This document shows, in pieces, positions 16,231 to 25,354 of a stretch of DNA of 64,000 nucleotides. The notes under the pieces were generated by a model. It saw nothing but the letters and a program-made list of their open reading frames with translations. It was not told where the DNA came from and made no database searches. The position numbers and the translations under genes are program-made. Every line of letters begins with the position of its first letter. Position 1 is the first letter of the stretch. This DNA comes from Myxococcus xanthus (GTDB lineage: Bacteria; Myxococcota; Myxococcia; Myxococcales; Myxococcaceae), in assembly GCF_013116825.1 (NCBI RefSeq), contig NZ_JABFNS010000012.1, positions 29,772 to 93,771 on the forward strand, read 5' to 3'.

Positions 16231-18422
16231 TGATCGAGTCCCGAAGGCTCATCGAGCAGGTCCTCGTCTCCGAACAGCCTTGTCTGGGAGCCGTCTTCTG
16301 CTCCTACACGTTCGACCCTTCCTACTTCGAGGACCGCATCCTGCGTGCATTGCTGCGCCTGCAGGGGGATCCGGAGGAGGAGGCTGCCCGCTACCATGAG
16401 GAGGCCCGCGCGGCGCTCCGCGAGACACCGGTGGCGTGCTTTGTCGACGCCCATGTCCGCCGGGGAGGCCGTCGCCTGCCATACGACCTCCAGCTCATCC
16501 GGGAGCGGACGTTTCACCCGAAGGTCATCCTGGTGCTGTACGACGGGGAGGCGCGCGTCGCCGTGGGCTCGGGCAATGCCACCAGGCCGGGCCACGAGCA
16601 GAACGCCGAACTCTTCTTCACGCGCACGTTGCGCTACGACGTCCCCGCCGACGCGGCGTTCCTACGGGCGGTGGACAGGTTCCTCCGTAGTTGCGCGGCG
16701 CTCGCGACCCACCCGGGAACCCAGTTGACGCTGGTCCGCTCCGCGCTCGCGGCGAGAATCGCCGACACGCCGTTTCCCAGCGGCCACGCGCCGATGGATG
16801 CACTCTTCGTGGACACCTTCAGCGCGTCCATGCTCGATCATCTGAAGGATGCGCTCCCCGAGGACGCGCGAGTCACTCGTGTGGGCATCCTGTCCCCGTT
16901 CTTCGAACAAGATGACCTCGACATCGCGAATGACACAACGGGGCTCGCGTCGGTGCTCTCCGAGTTGCTCGCGCTTCGCCCCGGGAGTCGGCCGCCGCTG
17001 GATCTCGGCGTGCCCTGGGAGGACGCACCACTCGCCCCTCCCTATCGCGGGGGAGCGCCCGTGCTTGCGGAGGGCGAAGGGCGGCTGTGGGCGTCGCGCT
17101 ATCGCGAGTCGGTCGACGGCGAGAATCTCGAGCGCCTGGAGTACTTTGGGGTCAACCGCGTCACGGCGAAGCGTGTCGAACTCCAGCTCGGCTCCGGGCG
17201 GGCGGGGCGGTACGAGCGAGAGGCATTCGAGCATGAAATCGCGGAGGGGCGGATGTGGCCGCTGGAGCCACCGACGGTCCATGCGCCGAGGCGGATCCTC
17301 GAACGCATCGTCCGCGAGCACGAGGTACAGCTCTGGCTCCATCCAACGGCGACGCTGACACCTGCCGGGCGCGCAAGCCGGCGCCCCCTGCATGCCAAGC
17401 TCTTTCTGCTGACGGTGACGAGCGCGGGCAGGACGCTGACCTATGCGCTCGTCGGGTCCGCCAACGCCTCCGCCGCCGCGCTTTCGCGTGGGGTGGAGCA
17501 GGGGGGCAACGCCGAGGCGGGCGTGCTGCTCTGCCTGGACGGCGAGGTGCGCTTGTCGGAGATGTTGCCCTCGCTGGTGTGCGCGCCCTTCGAGTCGGTG
17601 CGCTTCGAGGAGCGAGAGGCGCCCGGGGCCGACGTCGACTTCTCGGCGTGGATCGAGGACGTCGTCCATGACGCGGCCGTTCGTACATTGACCGTCACCT
17701 GGAGTCAGCAGGGGCCAGAGGGACTGGAGGCCTGGTCCTGGTGGTACCTGGACAGGGAGCTGGCGAAGGGCGTGGGGCCGGGCTCGGGTCCGGTGGTGCT
17801 CTCCGACTTCGATCTGGCCGCGGCGGGAGCCGAGCTGGAGTTCCGCGCGGGGGGACGGTCGTGGCTTGTTCCCATCCGCGTCGCGGACCTCGCGATGCTG
17901 CCCACGAGTGCGCATCTGGTGGGCCTGGGAGTCCGGGAGTTGCTGGCGCTGTTGGCGCGGCGTGTGGGCGCCGAGCGGCTGTCGACCCTTCGCGAGCAGC
18001 GAGGCGTGGCGGGGGTCGACTCCGTCCTGGACTCCGTGTTTGGCGAGGGCTTTGGCCCCACGGATGTCTTCAAGGCCTGGTGGGGACTGAAGGAGGATCT
18101 GCTCGCCGCATCGACGGTCTCCGCGTTTCGTTATCGGTTGTTGGGGCCGATGGGGGCCCGGACGCTCTGGGAGCGGCTGCGCGACCTGCCTCGGGACTCC
18201 GTGTCCGATGATGAAATCTGGGTCTACGGCTGCGAGCTGCTTCGAGAACTGGAGCAGCTCGTGTTGCCCGAGAGCGCGGATCGGGAGGCGAAGCAGGCGC
18301 TGCTCGCGGAGCTGCGGACCCTGCTGCGCGCGGACTTGACGCGGCTGCGACCGCGAGGTGCGGGGTGGCTGGACGGTGTCGTTCGTTTCTACGGGCTCGA
18401 GGGCACCCATGGAAAGACGTGA
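16227..18422 (+). CDS. Phospholipase-D-like protein with two HxK...GSxN motifs, probable nuclease
   Basis: 731 residues from ATG 16227, with GGAAGG 8 bases upstream. Two phospholipase D superfamily half-sites are visible: His97-x-Lys99 followed by GSGN at 114-117, and HAK near 389 followed by GSANAS about 20 residues later. In this superfamily the two HxK half-sites come together to form one active site with a phospho-histidine intermediate; members next to helicases are usually nucleases. The C-terminal 300 residues are not recognised. No signal peptide, so a cytoplasmic DNA or RNA target is likely. It overlaps the first gene by 4 bases and the helicase gene by 14. Larger than the PLD subunit of DISARM (DrmC), and no methyltransferase lies beside it. 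Confidence 0.8.
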   Translation: MMIESRRLIEQVLVSEQPCLGAVFCSYTFDPSYFEDRILRALLRLQGDPEEEAARYHEEARAALRETPVACFVDAHVRRGGRRLPYDLQLIRERTFHPKVILVLYDGEARVAVGSGNATRPGHEQNAELFFTRTLRYDVPADAAFLRAVDRFLRSCAALATHPGTQLTLVRSALAARIADTPFPSGHAPMDALFVDTFSASMLDHLKDALPEDARVTRVGILSPFFEQDDLDIANDTTGLASVLSELLALRPGSRPPLDLGVPWEDAPLAPPYRGGAPVLAEGEGRLWASRYRESVDGENLERLEYFGVNRVTAKRVELQLGSGRAGRYEREAFEHEIAEGRMWPLEPPTVHAPRRILERIVREHEVQLWLHPTATLTPAGRASRRPLHAKLFLLTVTSAGRTLTYALVGSANASAAALSRGVEQGGNAEAGVLLCLDGEVRLSEMLPSLVCAPFESVRFEEREAPGADVDFSAWIEDVVHDAAVRTLTVTWSQQGPEGLEAWSWWYLDRELAKGVGPGSGPVVLSDFDLAAAGAELEFRAGGRSWLVPIRVADLAMLPTSAHLVGLGVRELLALLARRVGAERLSTLREQRGVAGVDSVLDSVFGEGFGPTDVFKAWWGLKEDLLAASTVSAFRYRLLGPMGARTLWERLRDLPRDSVSDDEIWVYGCELLRELEQLVLPESADREAKQALLAELRTLLRADLTRLRPRGAGWLDGVVRFYGLEGTHGKT

Positions 18423-21342
18423 GCGGACGTGGTTGCGGAGCTTCCTGCACCTGGATGCACGGGCCGATTCGACGGTGGTGCCCCTGCGTGACATCGAGCG
18501 ACAGGAGGACACCGTCCTCCGTGCGCTGGAGATGTTCGATGACCAGCCAGGAGTCGTGCTGGCGGATGAAGTGGGGATGGGGAAGACGTATGAGGCGCTC
18601 GGCGTCCTTGCGGCCCGGTTGCATCTGATGCCGGACGCCCGGGCGCTGATTCTCACCCCGGGGCCCGACCTCAATACGAAGTGGTCCAAGGAGCTGCGTG
18701 CCTTCTGTGACACCAGCCGCCCCATGTATCGGGGCTTCGCGGGGCAGTCCAAGGCCGCGAGCACCCTGGCGGAGCTGGTCGCGGCCGCTCGCGAGACGCG
18801 AATCACCATCGCGCCCGTGAACATCTTCGCGGGAAGTCGCTCCCTGGCGGACCAGGCCTGGCTGCTTTCGTTGTGGGCGGATGCACAGGGGCTCGCCGGC
18901 AATCAGGTGGCGGCCATCTTTCGTCGCTACCGGGAGGGCGCGGTGGCGCGCGTGGACGTCGAGCAGCAGGCGTTCCTTGATACCTTCGAGTGGTCGGTCA
19001 TCAGGCCCCATGTCCGAGAGGCGTTGAGGAGACACAAGCAGCGCGCGGGAGAGGGCTCACTCGATGCGCTCTGGAAGAGCGAGGAGTACGACGGCTTCGC
19101 GAACCAGCGGTGGGTCGATGATGCGCTGATGGACCTGCGCTTCCGCCTGGTCGGGCAGCTCATCCCCGACTTCGACCTGCTCATCGTTGACGAGGCCCAC
19201 AAGCTGAAGAACGTGGACTCGGTGCGGGCCACCGGGGTGCGCACTGTTTTCGAGGGGCGCTTCGACAAGGCGCTGTTCCTCACGGCCACGCCGTTTCAGC
19301 TCTCTGTCGACGAGCTGAAGCAGGTGCTCTCGCTCTTCGCCCTGGCCCGGTCCGCGCCTGCTGACCTGATGGAGCAGGCCCAGCGATTGTTGGACGACGT
19401 GGCGGACTACAAGCAGGCATACAACGAGCTTGAGCGTGTCTGGTCACAAGCGGACGAGGCCGTCGTCTCGGACTTCGGCGCGTTGTTTTCCAGGGACCCC
19501 CAACTCGTGGAGGAGCCGGCGGATGCGTCCCTGCGGGCGGTGGTCCTGTGCGCGCGCCGGTTGCTGTCCCTGAAGGCGGAGCGCATCGAGCCGGGCTTCC
19601 GGCGGTGGATGATTCGGAGCCTCCGGGAGGACAAGCGTGTCTACCGCAGGAGCCACCGCTCCCGGCTGCGGGCCCAGGGTGGGGCGGGCGTTCCCTTCAT
19701 GCTTTACGAGCGGTTCATCGCGGAGCTCTTCCGGGAGAAGAGCCGAACCCATAAGGCGGCGGTTCAGATCAACATGGTCTCCTCCTACGGCGCCGCGCGC
19801 GAGGGGGCGCTGCTCTCGAGTGAGCGGCAGGCCCTGCCTGACGGCGACGCCGAGGTCTACCGCGGGCTCTTGCGAAGCGTGGTGGGGGAGCTGCGCGTGG
19901 AGCAGGGGGGCCACCCGAAGGTGGACCACGTCGTGCGGGACGCGCTGGAGGCTGTCGCTCGCGACGAGAAGACGCTCATCTTCTGCGCCCGCATCGAGAC
20001 GCTCCGTGAGCTGAAGCGGAGAATCGAGGCGGAGTGGGAGAATCTCCTGCTGGAGCGATGGAGGAAGGTGTTTCCAGCCGCGAGCCACGGCGACATCTTC
20101 GAGCATGAATTGGGCGGCAAGCGGGTGGATGGACATCACTCTCGCCTGCGTGATCGGTTCGGCCGCGCTCAGGATGCGCTCTACCTCGCGCTGCGAGAGC
20201 GGTATACCGGTACGCTGCTGGAGAGCGTCGTGGTGGAAGGGGCCCACCTTGAACGCGTCATCGAGCGGGCGAACGGCCTCCTGCGCCAGCAACGCGTTTC
20301 GAAGACGCAAGCGGAGAGGATGGACTGGTCCCTGGTCAAACGCTGTGTCGAGCAGGCCGTGGCCCTCTTCGTGCGAGACGGAGTATTGGCGGGGGATGTC
20401 GACCCGGAGGTGTTGAGGCGCCTGACGGACGCGCGCTTCGTGGCGCTCGGCTTCGACCTCGTCGCCGACGATGTCGAGGACTCCGCCGAGGGGGACAGGA
20501 CGCCTTCCTGGTCGATTGACGCAGGGGCCGCGGCCCTCGTGCTTCGCCGCGAGCATCTCTGGTCCTACCTCAAGGCGCCCCTGCTCGAGGTACCTCCCGA
20601 GCTGCGGATCCGCACCGTCGAGCGGCTCGCCAGCTACCTCGTCGCTCGCAATGTCCCCTTCCTTCCGGAGCTGCTGGCATTCGCGAAGGAGCAGGGCGTT
20701 GACGTGGAGGCGGTGGAGTCCCGGGCGCTGTTGTCGGTGGTGGACCGCTTCTGGACCACGCCTCGGGGACGGCCCTGGTTTGAATTGCTGAAGCGCTTCC
20801 TGACCTATGCGGGGAAGCTCGACGAGGAGCGGCGGCGCGAAGTGCTCGATGATGCGGTTCACGCGGGTGCGCTCGTCCGCCACACCGTGGATGGCGAGAG
20901 CCGGGAGCGGCTGCGCGAGGCCTTCAACACGCCCCTGTACCCGATGGTCCTCGTGGCCAACGAGGTCATGCAGGAGGGGCTGGACCTGCATCATCACTGC
21001 CGTCGGGTGGTTCATCACGACCTGGCGTGGAACCCCGCGCAGCTCGAGCAGCGCGTGGGGCGCGTCGACCGACTGGGGTCGCTCGTCCAGCGGCTTCGCG
21101 CGCGACAGCCGGACACCACCCTGGACGTTCACCTTCCGTTGATTGCCAACACCATCGACGAGCGCCTGGAGCGAACGGTTCGGCTGCGGGAGCGCTGGCT
21201 GGAGTTCCTTCTGGGGGCGGCGCCCCGCATCGAGGAGTACGGCTTGGCGGATGACCCCCTGAAGCCTCTGCCAGAGGCCTTCGCGCAGGCGCTCCGCGTG
21301 GAGCTGGGGCCCGTGGCGAAGGCACGGCTGCCAGACGGTTGA
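18409..21342 (+). CDS. SNF2/RapA-type superfamily 2 helicase
   Basis: 977 residues from ATG 18409, with GAGGG 5 bases upstream; this overlaps the PLD-like gene by 14 bases. Helicase motifs in order: Walker A in DEVGMGKT (53-60), ILTPGPDLNTKW (motif Ia), DEAHKLKN near 261, LTATPF near 292, then in the C-terminal lobe NEVMQEGLDLHHH and QRVGRVDRLG near 882. DEVGxGKT and the RapA-like motif VI mark an SNF2/RapA-group ATPase that moves along double-stranded nucleic acid and need not separate strands. A long insert between the lobes (about 330-700) is unassigned. With the nuclease-like partner it looks like the motor of a DNA-targeting complex. Confidence 0.88.
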   Translation: MERRERTWLRSFLHLDARADSTVVPLRDIERQEDTVLRALEMFDDQPGVVLADEVGMGKTYEALGVLAARLHLMPDARALILTPGPDLNTKWSKELRAFCDTSRPMYRGFAGQSKAASTLAELVAAARETRITIAPVNIFAGSRSLADQAWLLSLWADAQGLAGNQVAAIFRRYREGAVARVDVEQQAFLDTFEWSVIRPHVREALRRHKQRAGEGSLDALWKSEEYDGFANQRWVDDALMDLRFRLVGQLIPDFDLLIVDEAHKLKNVDSVRATGVRTVFEGRFDKALFLTATPFQLSVDELKQVLSLFALARSAPADLMEQAQRLLDDVADYKQAYNELERVWSQADEAVVSDFGALFSRDPQLVEEPADASLRAVVLCARRLLSLKAERIEPGFRRWMIRSLREDKRVYRRSHRSRLRAQGGAGVPFMLYERFIAELFREKSRTHKAAVQINMVSSYGAAREGALLSSERQALPDGDAEVYRGLLRSVVGELRVEQGGHPKVDHVVRDALEAVARDEKTLIFCARIETLRELKRRIEAEWENLLLERWRKVFPAASHGDIFEHELGGKRVDGHHSRLRDRFGRAQDALYLALRERYTGTLLESVVVEGAHLERVIERANGLLRQQRVSKTQAERMDWSLVKRCVEQAVALFVRDGVLAGDVDPEVLRRLTDARFVALGFDLVADDVEDSAEGDRTPSWSIDAGAAALVLRREHLWSYLKAPLLEVPPELRIRTVERLASYLVARNVPFLPELLAFAKEQGVDVEAVESRALLSVVDRFWTTPRGRPWFELLKRFLTYAGKLDEERRREVLDDAVHAGALVRHTVDGESRERLREAFNTPLYPMVLVANEVMQEGLDLHHHCRRVVHHDLAWNPAQLEQRVGRVDRLGSLVQRLRARQPDTTLDVHLPLIANTIDERLERTVRLRERWLEFLLGAAPRIEEYGLADDPLKPLPEAFAQALRVELGPVAKARLPDG

Positions 21343-21511
21343 TGCTCATTTCGGTACGGAGGCCGTATCGCAATCGAGCGCCGCCAGGTTCCTGGTTTTA
21401 TTCGGTTTTTCTCGATTTGCGCCCCCATGCGGCCCTGCGGATTCCAAGATTTTGGGAAACCGGACGCAACTCCGGGAGGGCCGTGACGACAATGGGAACC
21501 AGGAGACCTGA

Positions 21512-22210
21512 ATGTCCACGTCCATCAATTCGAGCCGCCGGGGAGCATCTTCCTCCTACCTGATTCGCAAGGGGGACACCCTCTCGGAGCTCGCCGTTCG
21601 CTTCAAGACGTCGGTGAAGGAGTTGGCGCGCATCAACAACATCGCCAATCCGGACCTCATCTACGCGGGGGCCACGCTGCGCCTCCCTGGGAGCGCTGGC
21701 GGCCGCGCCACGGGCCACAGCGGCAAGGACTCCTTCGACTCTGGCAAGAGCGGTCCGCGGGGCTCTGGCGGTGCGTCGGGCGGCGGAGCGGTCAGCGGGA
21801 GCGGCGGTGTGGCCCCGGGCCAGGCGACCCCCGCGATGCGCAGGCTCGCCGAGGCGGGCCGTCAGGCCGCGCTGAGCATGGGCGGGTACAACAGCCAGGG
21901 CCTGTGCGCCACGGGTGTGAGCCGGGCCATCCAGAACGCCTTCGGCTTCAAGGTCTGGGGCAACGGCAACCAGATCGACAACAACCTGCCGCGCGACAAG
22001 TTCAAGCAGGTCAACATGTCGCTCGAGCAGGCGCTGAAGATTCCGGGCCTCGTCCTCACCTGGGAGAGCACCTCCACTCGACTGGGCAGCATCTACGGCC
22101 ACACGGCCATCACCACCGGCGACGGCCACTCGTCCGCCAGTGACTTCATCGAGCGCAACACGACCAACAGCGGCCGCACCGGCTTCAAGGTCTTCATGCC
22201 CCTCATCTAG
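21512..22210 (+). CDS. LysM protein with CHAP-like C-terminal domain
   Basis: 232 residues. Residues 17-59 form one LysM module (YLIRKGDTLSELAVRF ... ELARINNI ... IYAGATLRLP), which binds N-acetylglucosamine chains of peptidoglycan. A Gly/Ser-rich linker covers about 62-108. The C-terminal part has GLCATGVS near 130 and YGHTAI near 195, which could be the Cys and His of a CHAP/NlpC-type amidase, though I am unsure. No signal peptide or lipobox is present, which is odd for a cell-wall protein; export by another route or release by lysis would be needed. ATG at 21512 follows GGAGACCTGA. Two hairpins lie directly after the stop. Confidence 0.75.
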   Translation: MSTSINSSRRGASSSYLIRKGDTLSELAVRFKTSVKELARINNIANPDLIYAGATLRLPGSAGGRATGHSGKDSFDSGKSGPRGSGGASGGGAVSGSGGVAPGQATPAMRRLAEAGRQAALSMGGYNSQGLCATGVSRAIQNAFGFKVWGNGNQIDNNLPRDKFKQVNMSLEQALKIPGLVLTWESTSTRLGSIYGHTAITTGDGHSSASDFIERNTTNSGRTGFKVFMPLI

Positions 22211-22229
22211 TTCCGCCGCACGGTGGAAC
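22210..22229 (+). terminator. Small hairpin at the LysM gene stop
   Basis: GTTCCGCC at 22210-22217 pairs with GGTGGAAC at 22222-22229 (8 pairs including one G-T, loop GCAC). It begins on the last base of the stop codon. With no following T run, it may protect the 3' end or act together with the next hairpin. Confidence 0.5.
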
Positions 22230-22518
22230 CTGTCGTCTCATCGCCTCCGGGGCATTTGACCGGAGGCGATGTCGTGTCCGGGATTCAAGTTCACGGGGGA
22301 CCGGCGCCTGACGGAGCCCCCTCCACATGCCGGATTGCGGCCCAATCGAGTCACGTACTTGTCCGCGAAACAGCAGGCTCGGCACCTGTCATGACACGTC
22401 AAGTGAAAGCGCTTGACGCGTCAGTCGCTCCTTCCGGTCAAGTCCCTCATCTTGTGTCGTGGGTTCGGAGGGGGCGGGGTTGTTCCGCGTCCACCGAGGG
22501 GCGAGAGTGGGCGCCGCG
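22211..22518. other. Intergenic region with hairpins, then upstream region of next gene
   Basis: About 308 bases. The first 60 hold the two hairpins. The remainder has an AAGTGAAAGCGCTTGACGCGTCA stretch (around 22401-22423) with AGCGCT symmetry but no certain promoter assignment. No convincing open frame. Confidence 0.5.
22239..22271 (+). terminator. Perfect 12-bp hairpin, terminator-like
   Basis: CATCGCCTCCGG (22239-22250) and CCGGAGGCGATG (22260-22271) are exact inverted repeats around a 9-base loop. It lies 28 bases after the LysM stop. The stem is strong, but the T run of a classical intrinsic terminator is missing, as is common in myxobacteria. Confidence 0.65.
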
Positions 22519-23076
22519 ATGAGTGAATCCCCTGATGCGTTCCTGCTCGGCATGTTCCAGAAGTCGGGCCTGGTCTGTGGCTCCGTGGACGAGGCCTGGC
22601 AGCGCTCCGAGTACCTCTATCCCTTGCTGGGCTGGCTGACGGCGCGGTTCCCCGAGCCCACGGCCTTCCAGATTTGTGCGGAGTGGTTGCGGCTGGCAGC
22701 GACGCGCGTCGAGGGCGCCGGCGCCGCCGCGGACCTCTTCGCCCAGGCCCGCGGTGAGGCCTATCGCCAGGGGCATGTCAGCGCGGGGGCGCTGGGGGAC
22801 CTGCGCAACACGTCCATCCTCGAACAGAAGCCCGCCGTCGCCGCGTTCGCGGACGCCGCCAGCCACCTGTGTGAAGTCTGGGCCGCGGTGACGACGAACG
22901 AAGCGGACGCGGAGACGAATCCCTGGGCCCGCGCCAAGGCCGCCGCGGGCGCCATGGTGACGGCGCTGGTGGTGCAGCGAGGTCATGACGGGAACGAGCC
23001 GGCGGCGAAGGCGCAGGCGCGTGTCGAGCTCACCGAGCTCCTGCGCACTGCCCGGGCCGCCGTCACCGCCCGCTGA
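22519..23076 (+). CDS. Hypothetical helical protein
   Basis: 185 residues from ATG 22519, preceded by GGGGCGAGAG. Mostly helical and rich in Ala, with no signal peptide or transmembrane segment. I recognise no family. It stands alone, with 308 bases before and 167 bases after, so is probably transcribed by itself. An in-frame extension to 22459 is possible, but those residues look like non-coding sequence (MGSEGAGLFRVHRGAR). Confidence 0.6.
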   Translation: MSESPDAFLLGMFQKSGLVCGSVDEAWQRSEYLYPLLGWLTARFPEPTAFQICAEWLRLAATRVEGAGAAADLFAQARGEAYRQGHVSAGALGDLRNTSILEQKPAVAAFADAASHLCEVWAAVTTNEADAETNPWARAKAAAGAMVTALVVQRGHDGNEPAAKAQARVELTELLRTARAAVTAR

Positions 23077-23243
23077 GGCAGCCGTCAACCCGGCGGCGAA
23101 GGTGTTGCCCCGCAGGACCGGTTCTCCCGGTCCTCGAATCTCCCTAGCTTGAGTGCGCCGATTCCTGGAAGCCCACATCGGATGCACCCCCCACCAGCCG
23201 TGTCGCGTCCTCCAGGTCTGGCGCGCACGGCTGTTCCGCACTC

Positions 23244-24467
23244 ATGCCCATGACACGAACCGCTCCATACCACCCGGAAGACGCCGCGATGCCTGCGGCC
23301 GCACTGCACCCGTTGCGAGACTTCGCCGAGAAGCTCGGGCGTGAGTTGCGCTTCGAGGACATCCGTTCGGGCGCGTGGCACGCCCGGCTGGTGACCGCCT
23401 ACGTGCGTCACTACGAGGCGCGGCGCGCCGGTACCGCGTCCGCCGTCCGTGCGTCCGAGACGGATGCCCTCATCCGGCGTGCCAGCAAGGAAGCTGCGCT
23501 GGTGGGGGCAAGCGCCGCGGGTATCTCCACCAGCGCGGCCATGTTCACCCTGGACACCGGCTTCGTGGGAGCACTCGTGGCCGTCCCCGTGGCCGGAGCC
23601 GCCATGGGATTGGACACGATGCTGCGCTCGCTCATCCAGGCCCGGATGATGTGCGACGTGGCGTCCGCGTTCGGCTTGCGCATCGACCCGGATGACCCGT
23701 GGGATCTGCTCCACCTGAACGCCCTCACGTCGGGCTCGGAGACGTGGGAGGACTCGGACCACGGCGGTGCCGGGCTCGTGGGCCGGATGCTGACCGAGGA
23801 CACGGAGGCGGCGGAGCGGAAGCTGGGCAACCGCTTGATGGGCGAGGGCGTGCTGCGAAACCTCCTTCCCTTCGCCAGCGTCCTGACCTCCTCCGTCACC
23901 AGCTGGCGGCACACTCGCCGGCTGGGCGAGGCCTCGGTGGCGTATGCGCGCTACCGCCGCGCCCTGGATGATGCGTTCTCCGCCGTGCGCGCCGTGGACG
24001 CGCGGTGCGTGGAGCTGCTCATCGAAGGCGCCTGGTGCCTGTTTGGAACGGACGGGGACCTGCGGTCCGAGGCGACGGTCATGCTGGCGCACCTGCTGCG
24101 CAACAGCCCTTCCGCGGCGCGCAAGCGGCTGCTGGAGCGCCTGGGCGAAGACGAGGCGCAGTGGGTCGAGCGTCTCCACGAGGTACCCGAGCCCGCGCGG
24201 GATGCCTTCCTGCACGCGCTCGAGGTGATTGCCGCGGTGGACCTGTCCATGTCGAACGCGGAGTGGTTGCTGCTGCGACAGGCCGCCGCCGCGCTCAACC
24301 GCCCGTTGCGCCGCGAGCGGGTGCAGGCCCTGCTGAAGCAGTTCCGGACCCAAGGCGTCGTTCGTGCGCCGCAGGGCGACTCGTTCGAGCCGCGCGACGG
24401 GCGGATGCCGTCGTCTCCCGTCGTCGGGCTGGACGCTGACGCCCATGCCGCTCCGGGGGGGCTATGA
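23244..24467 (+). CDS. EcsC-like protein with TerB-like C-terminal region
   Basis: 407 residues from 23244; ATG 23289, with GGAAG 9 bases upstream, is an alternative start. Residues about 75-165 (IRRASKEAALVGASAAG, a hydrophobic Gly/Ala stretch, then GLRIDPDDPWDLLHL) match the EcsC family pattern, which is membrane-associated and of unclear role. The region near 325-355 (AFLHALEVIAAVDLSMSNAEWLLL) resembles the TerB helical repeat of the tellurite/stress families. It overlaps the next gene by 4 bases and begins a four-gene run ending in a P-type ATPase, suggesting a helper for that pump. Confidence 0.6.
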   Translation: MPMTRTAPYHPEDAAMPAAALHPLRDFAEKLGRELRFEDIRSGAWHARLVTAYVRHYEARRAGTASAVRASETDALIRRASKEAALVGASAAGISTSAAMFTLDTGFVGALVAVPVAGAAMGLDTMLRSLIQARMMCDVASAFGLRIDPDDPWDLLHLNALTSGSETWEDSDHGGAGLVGRMLTEDTEAAERKLGNRLMGEGVLRNLLPFASVLTSSVTSWRHTRRLGEASVAYARYRRALDDAFSAVRAVDARCVELLIEGAWCLFGTDGDLRSEATVMLAHLLRNSPSAARKRLLERLGEDEAQWVERLHEVPEPARDAFLHALEVIAAVDLSMSNAEWLLLRQAAAALNRPLRRERVQALLKQFRTQGVVRAPQGDSFEPRDGRMPSSPVVGLDADAHAAPGGL

Positions 24468-24736
24468 AGACGGCGGTGGCATTCCTGGCGGGCGTGGCCA
24501 GCGGCTGGATGGCCCGGAGCACCGTCGACAACTCACGCGGCGCGGTCGTCTCCGTCGCGACGGCGGCGTTTGATTTGGTGGCGTGGACGCGGCGGGTCAT
24601 CGCCACCGAGCGTGAGTACCTCTCCGACCTGGTGGCGGAGGCGCGCTCTCGGGCGAACCTCCATCAGGCCCACAGCCGGCGTGCGGCGGACGGTGGCGCC
24701 CGGCCCGTCGCGGACAGCCGAGAGGGGCACGCATGA
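24464..24736 (+). CDS. Small hypothetical protein with N-terminal hydrophobic segment
   Basis: 90 residues. An N-terminal hydrophobic stretch (about 3-16, AVAFLAGVASGWMA) could anchor it to the membrane, followed by a charged helical tail. Overlaps both neighbours by 4 bases (ATGA), so it is surely translated as part of the operon. No family recognised. Similar small glycine-zipper-like proteins often travel with HMA2-type P-ATPases; that is context, not proof. Confidence 0.6.
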   Translation: MKTAVAFLAGVASGWMARSTVDNSRGAVVSVATAAFDLVAWTRRVIATEREYLSDLVAEARSRANLHQAHSRRAADGGARPVADSREGHA

Positions 24737-25317
24737 GGCTCGACCCGGACTCGGGCACCATCGAAGGGGAGTGGTTGTTGCTCGTGCACCACTCCCCGGG
24801 CCGGCTTCGCGTGCGCGCGAGCTGCTTCCGAGATGACTCGGAAATCGCGGACCGCGTGCGCGGTGAGCTGGGGGAGACGCAAGGCGTGTTCGGCACCGTC
24901 CATTCTCCTCTCACGGGCAGCTTGCTCGTCGAATACAGCCCGGACGAGGCCGACGTGGAATCGCTCCTGGCGGCCATCGTCGACTCGGCGGGCCTGGACG
25001 GCATCGTTGACGCCAAGTTCATGGTGAAGTCGCGGAAGGCCCCGGCCGAGCACGTGGTGAGCGGCGCCCGGTGGCTGGACGGACTGGCGCGTGAGCTGAC
25101 GGGGGCGGGCCTCTACGAGTTGATTCCCATGGTGCTGACGGCCACGGGCATCTACTCGCTGGTGGCGAACCCGTCGCAGAAGGGCTGGCTGCCTCGCTGG
25201 GACAACGCGCTGTACTGGGCCTACAGCGTGTTCCGTGACGGTGTGCGGGAGCAGGAGCTGGAAGACGCCGCTGGCGTCAGCGGGACAGTGGCCTTCCGGC
25301 CCCGGCCCCACGCGTGA
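24733..25317 (+). CDS. HMA2-type heavy-metal-associated domain protein
   Basis: 194 residues. WLLLVHHSPGRLRVRASCF at 14-32 is the opening strand-helix of the HMA2 domain seen at the N-terminus of some P-type ATPases; the following VFGTVHSPLTGSLLVEYSP completes the ferredoxin-like fold. It has no CxxC metal site. The C-terminal half has a hydrophobic helix near 124-145 (GLYELIPMVLTATGIYSLV). Overlaps the previous gene by 4 bases; the ATPase starts 37 bases downstream. It is probably a regulatory or docking partner for that pump. Confidence 0.75.
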   Translation: MRLDPDSGTIEGEWLLLVHHSPGRLRVRASCFRDDSEIADRVRGELGETQGVFGTVHSPLTGSLLVEYSPDEADVESLLAAIVDSAGLDGIVDAKFMVKSRKAPAEHVVSGARWLDGLARELTGAGLYELIPMVLTATGIYSLVANPSQKGWLPRWDNALYWAYSVFRDGVREQELEDAAGVSGTVAFRPRPHA

Positions 25318-25354
25318 GGCCGCGGTTGCACTGCGTTCAGCTCGGGGGGCGTTC

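Noticed and set aside
14773..21342. Assignment of the module to DISARM, NgoAVII/CglI or Mokosh
   Set aside because: No methyltransferase, DUF1998 or B3 protein nearby; the helicase is of the SNF2/RapA group and the PLD protein is much larger. Only the general helicase-plus-PLD theme agrees.
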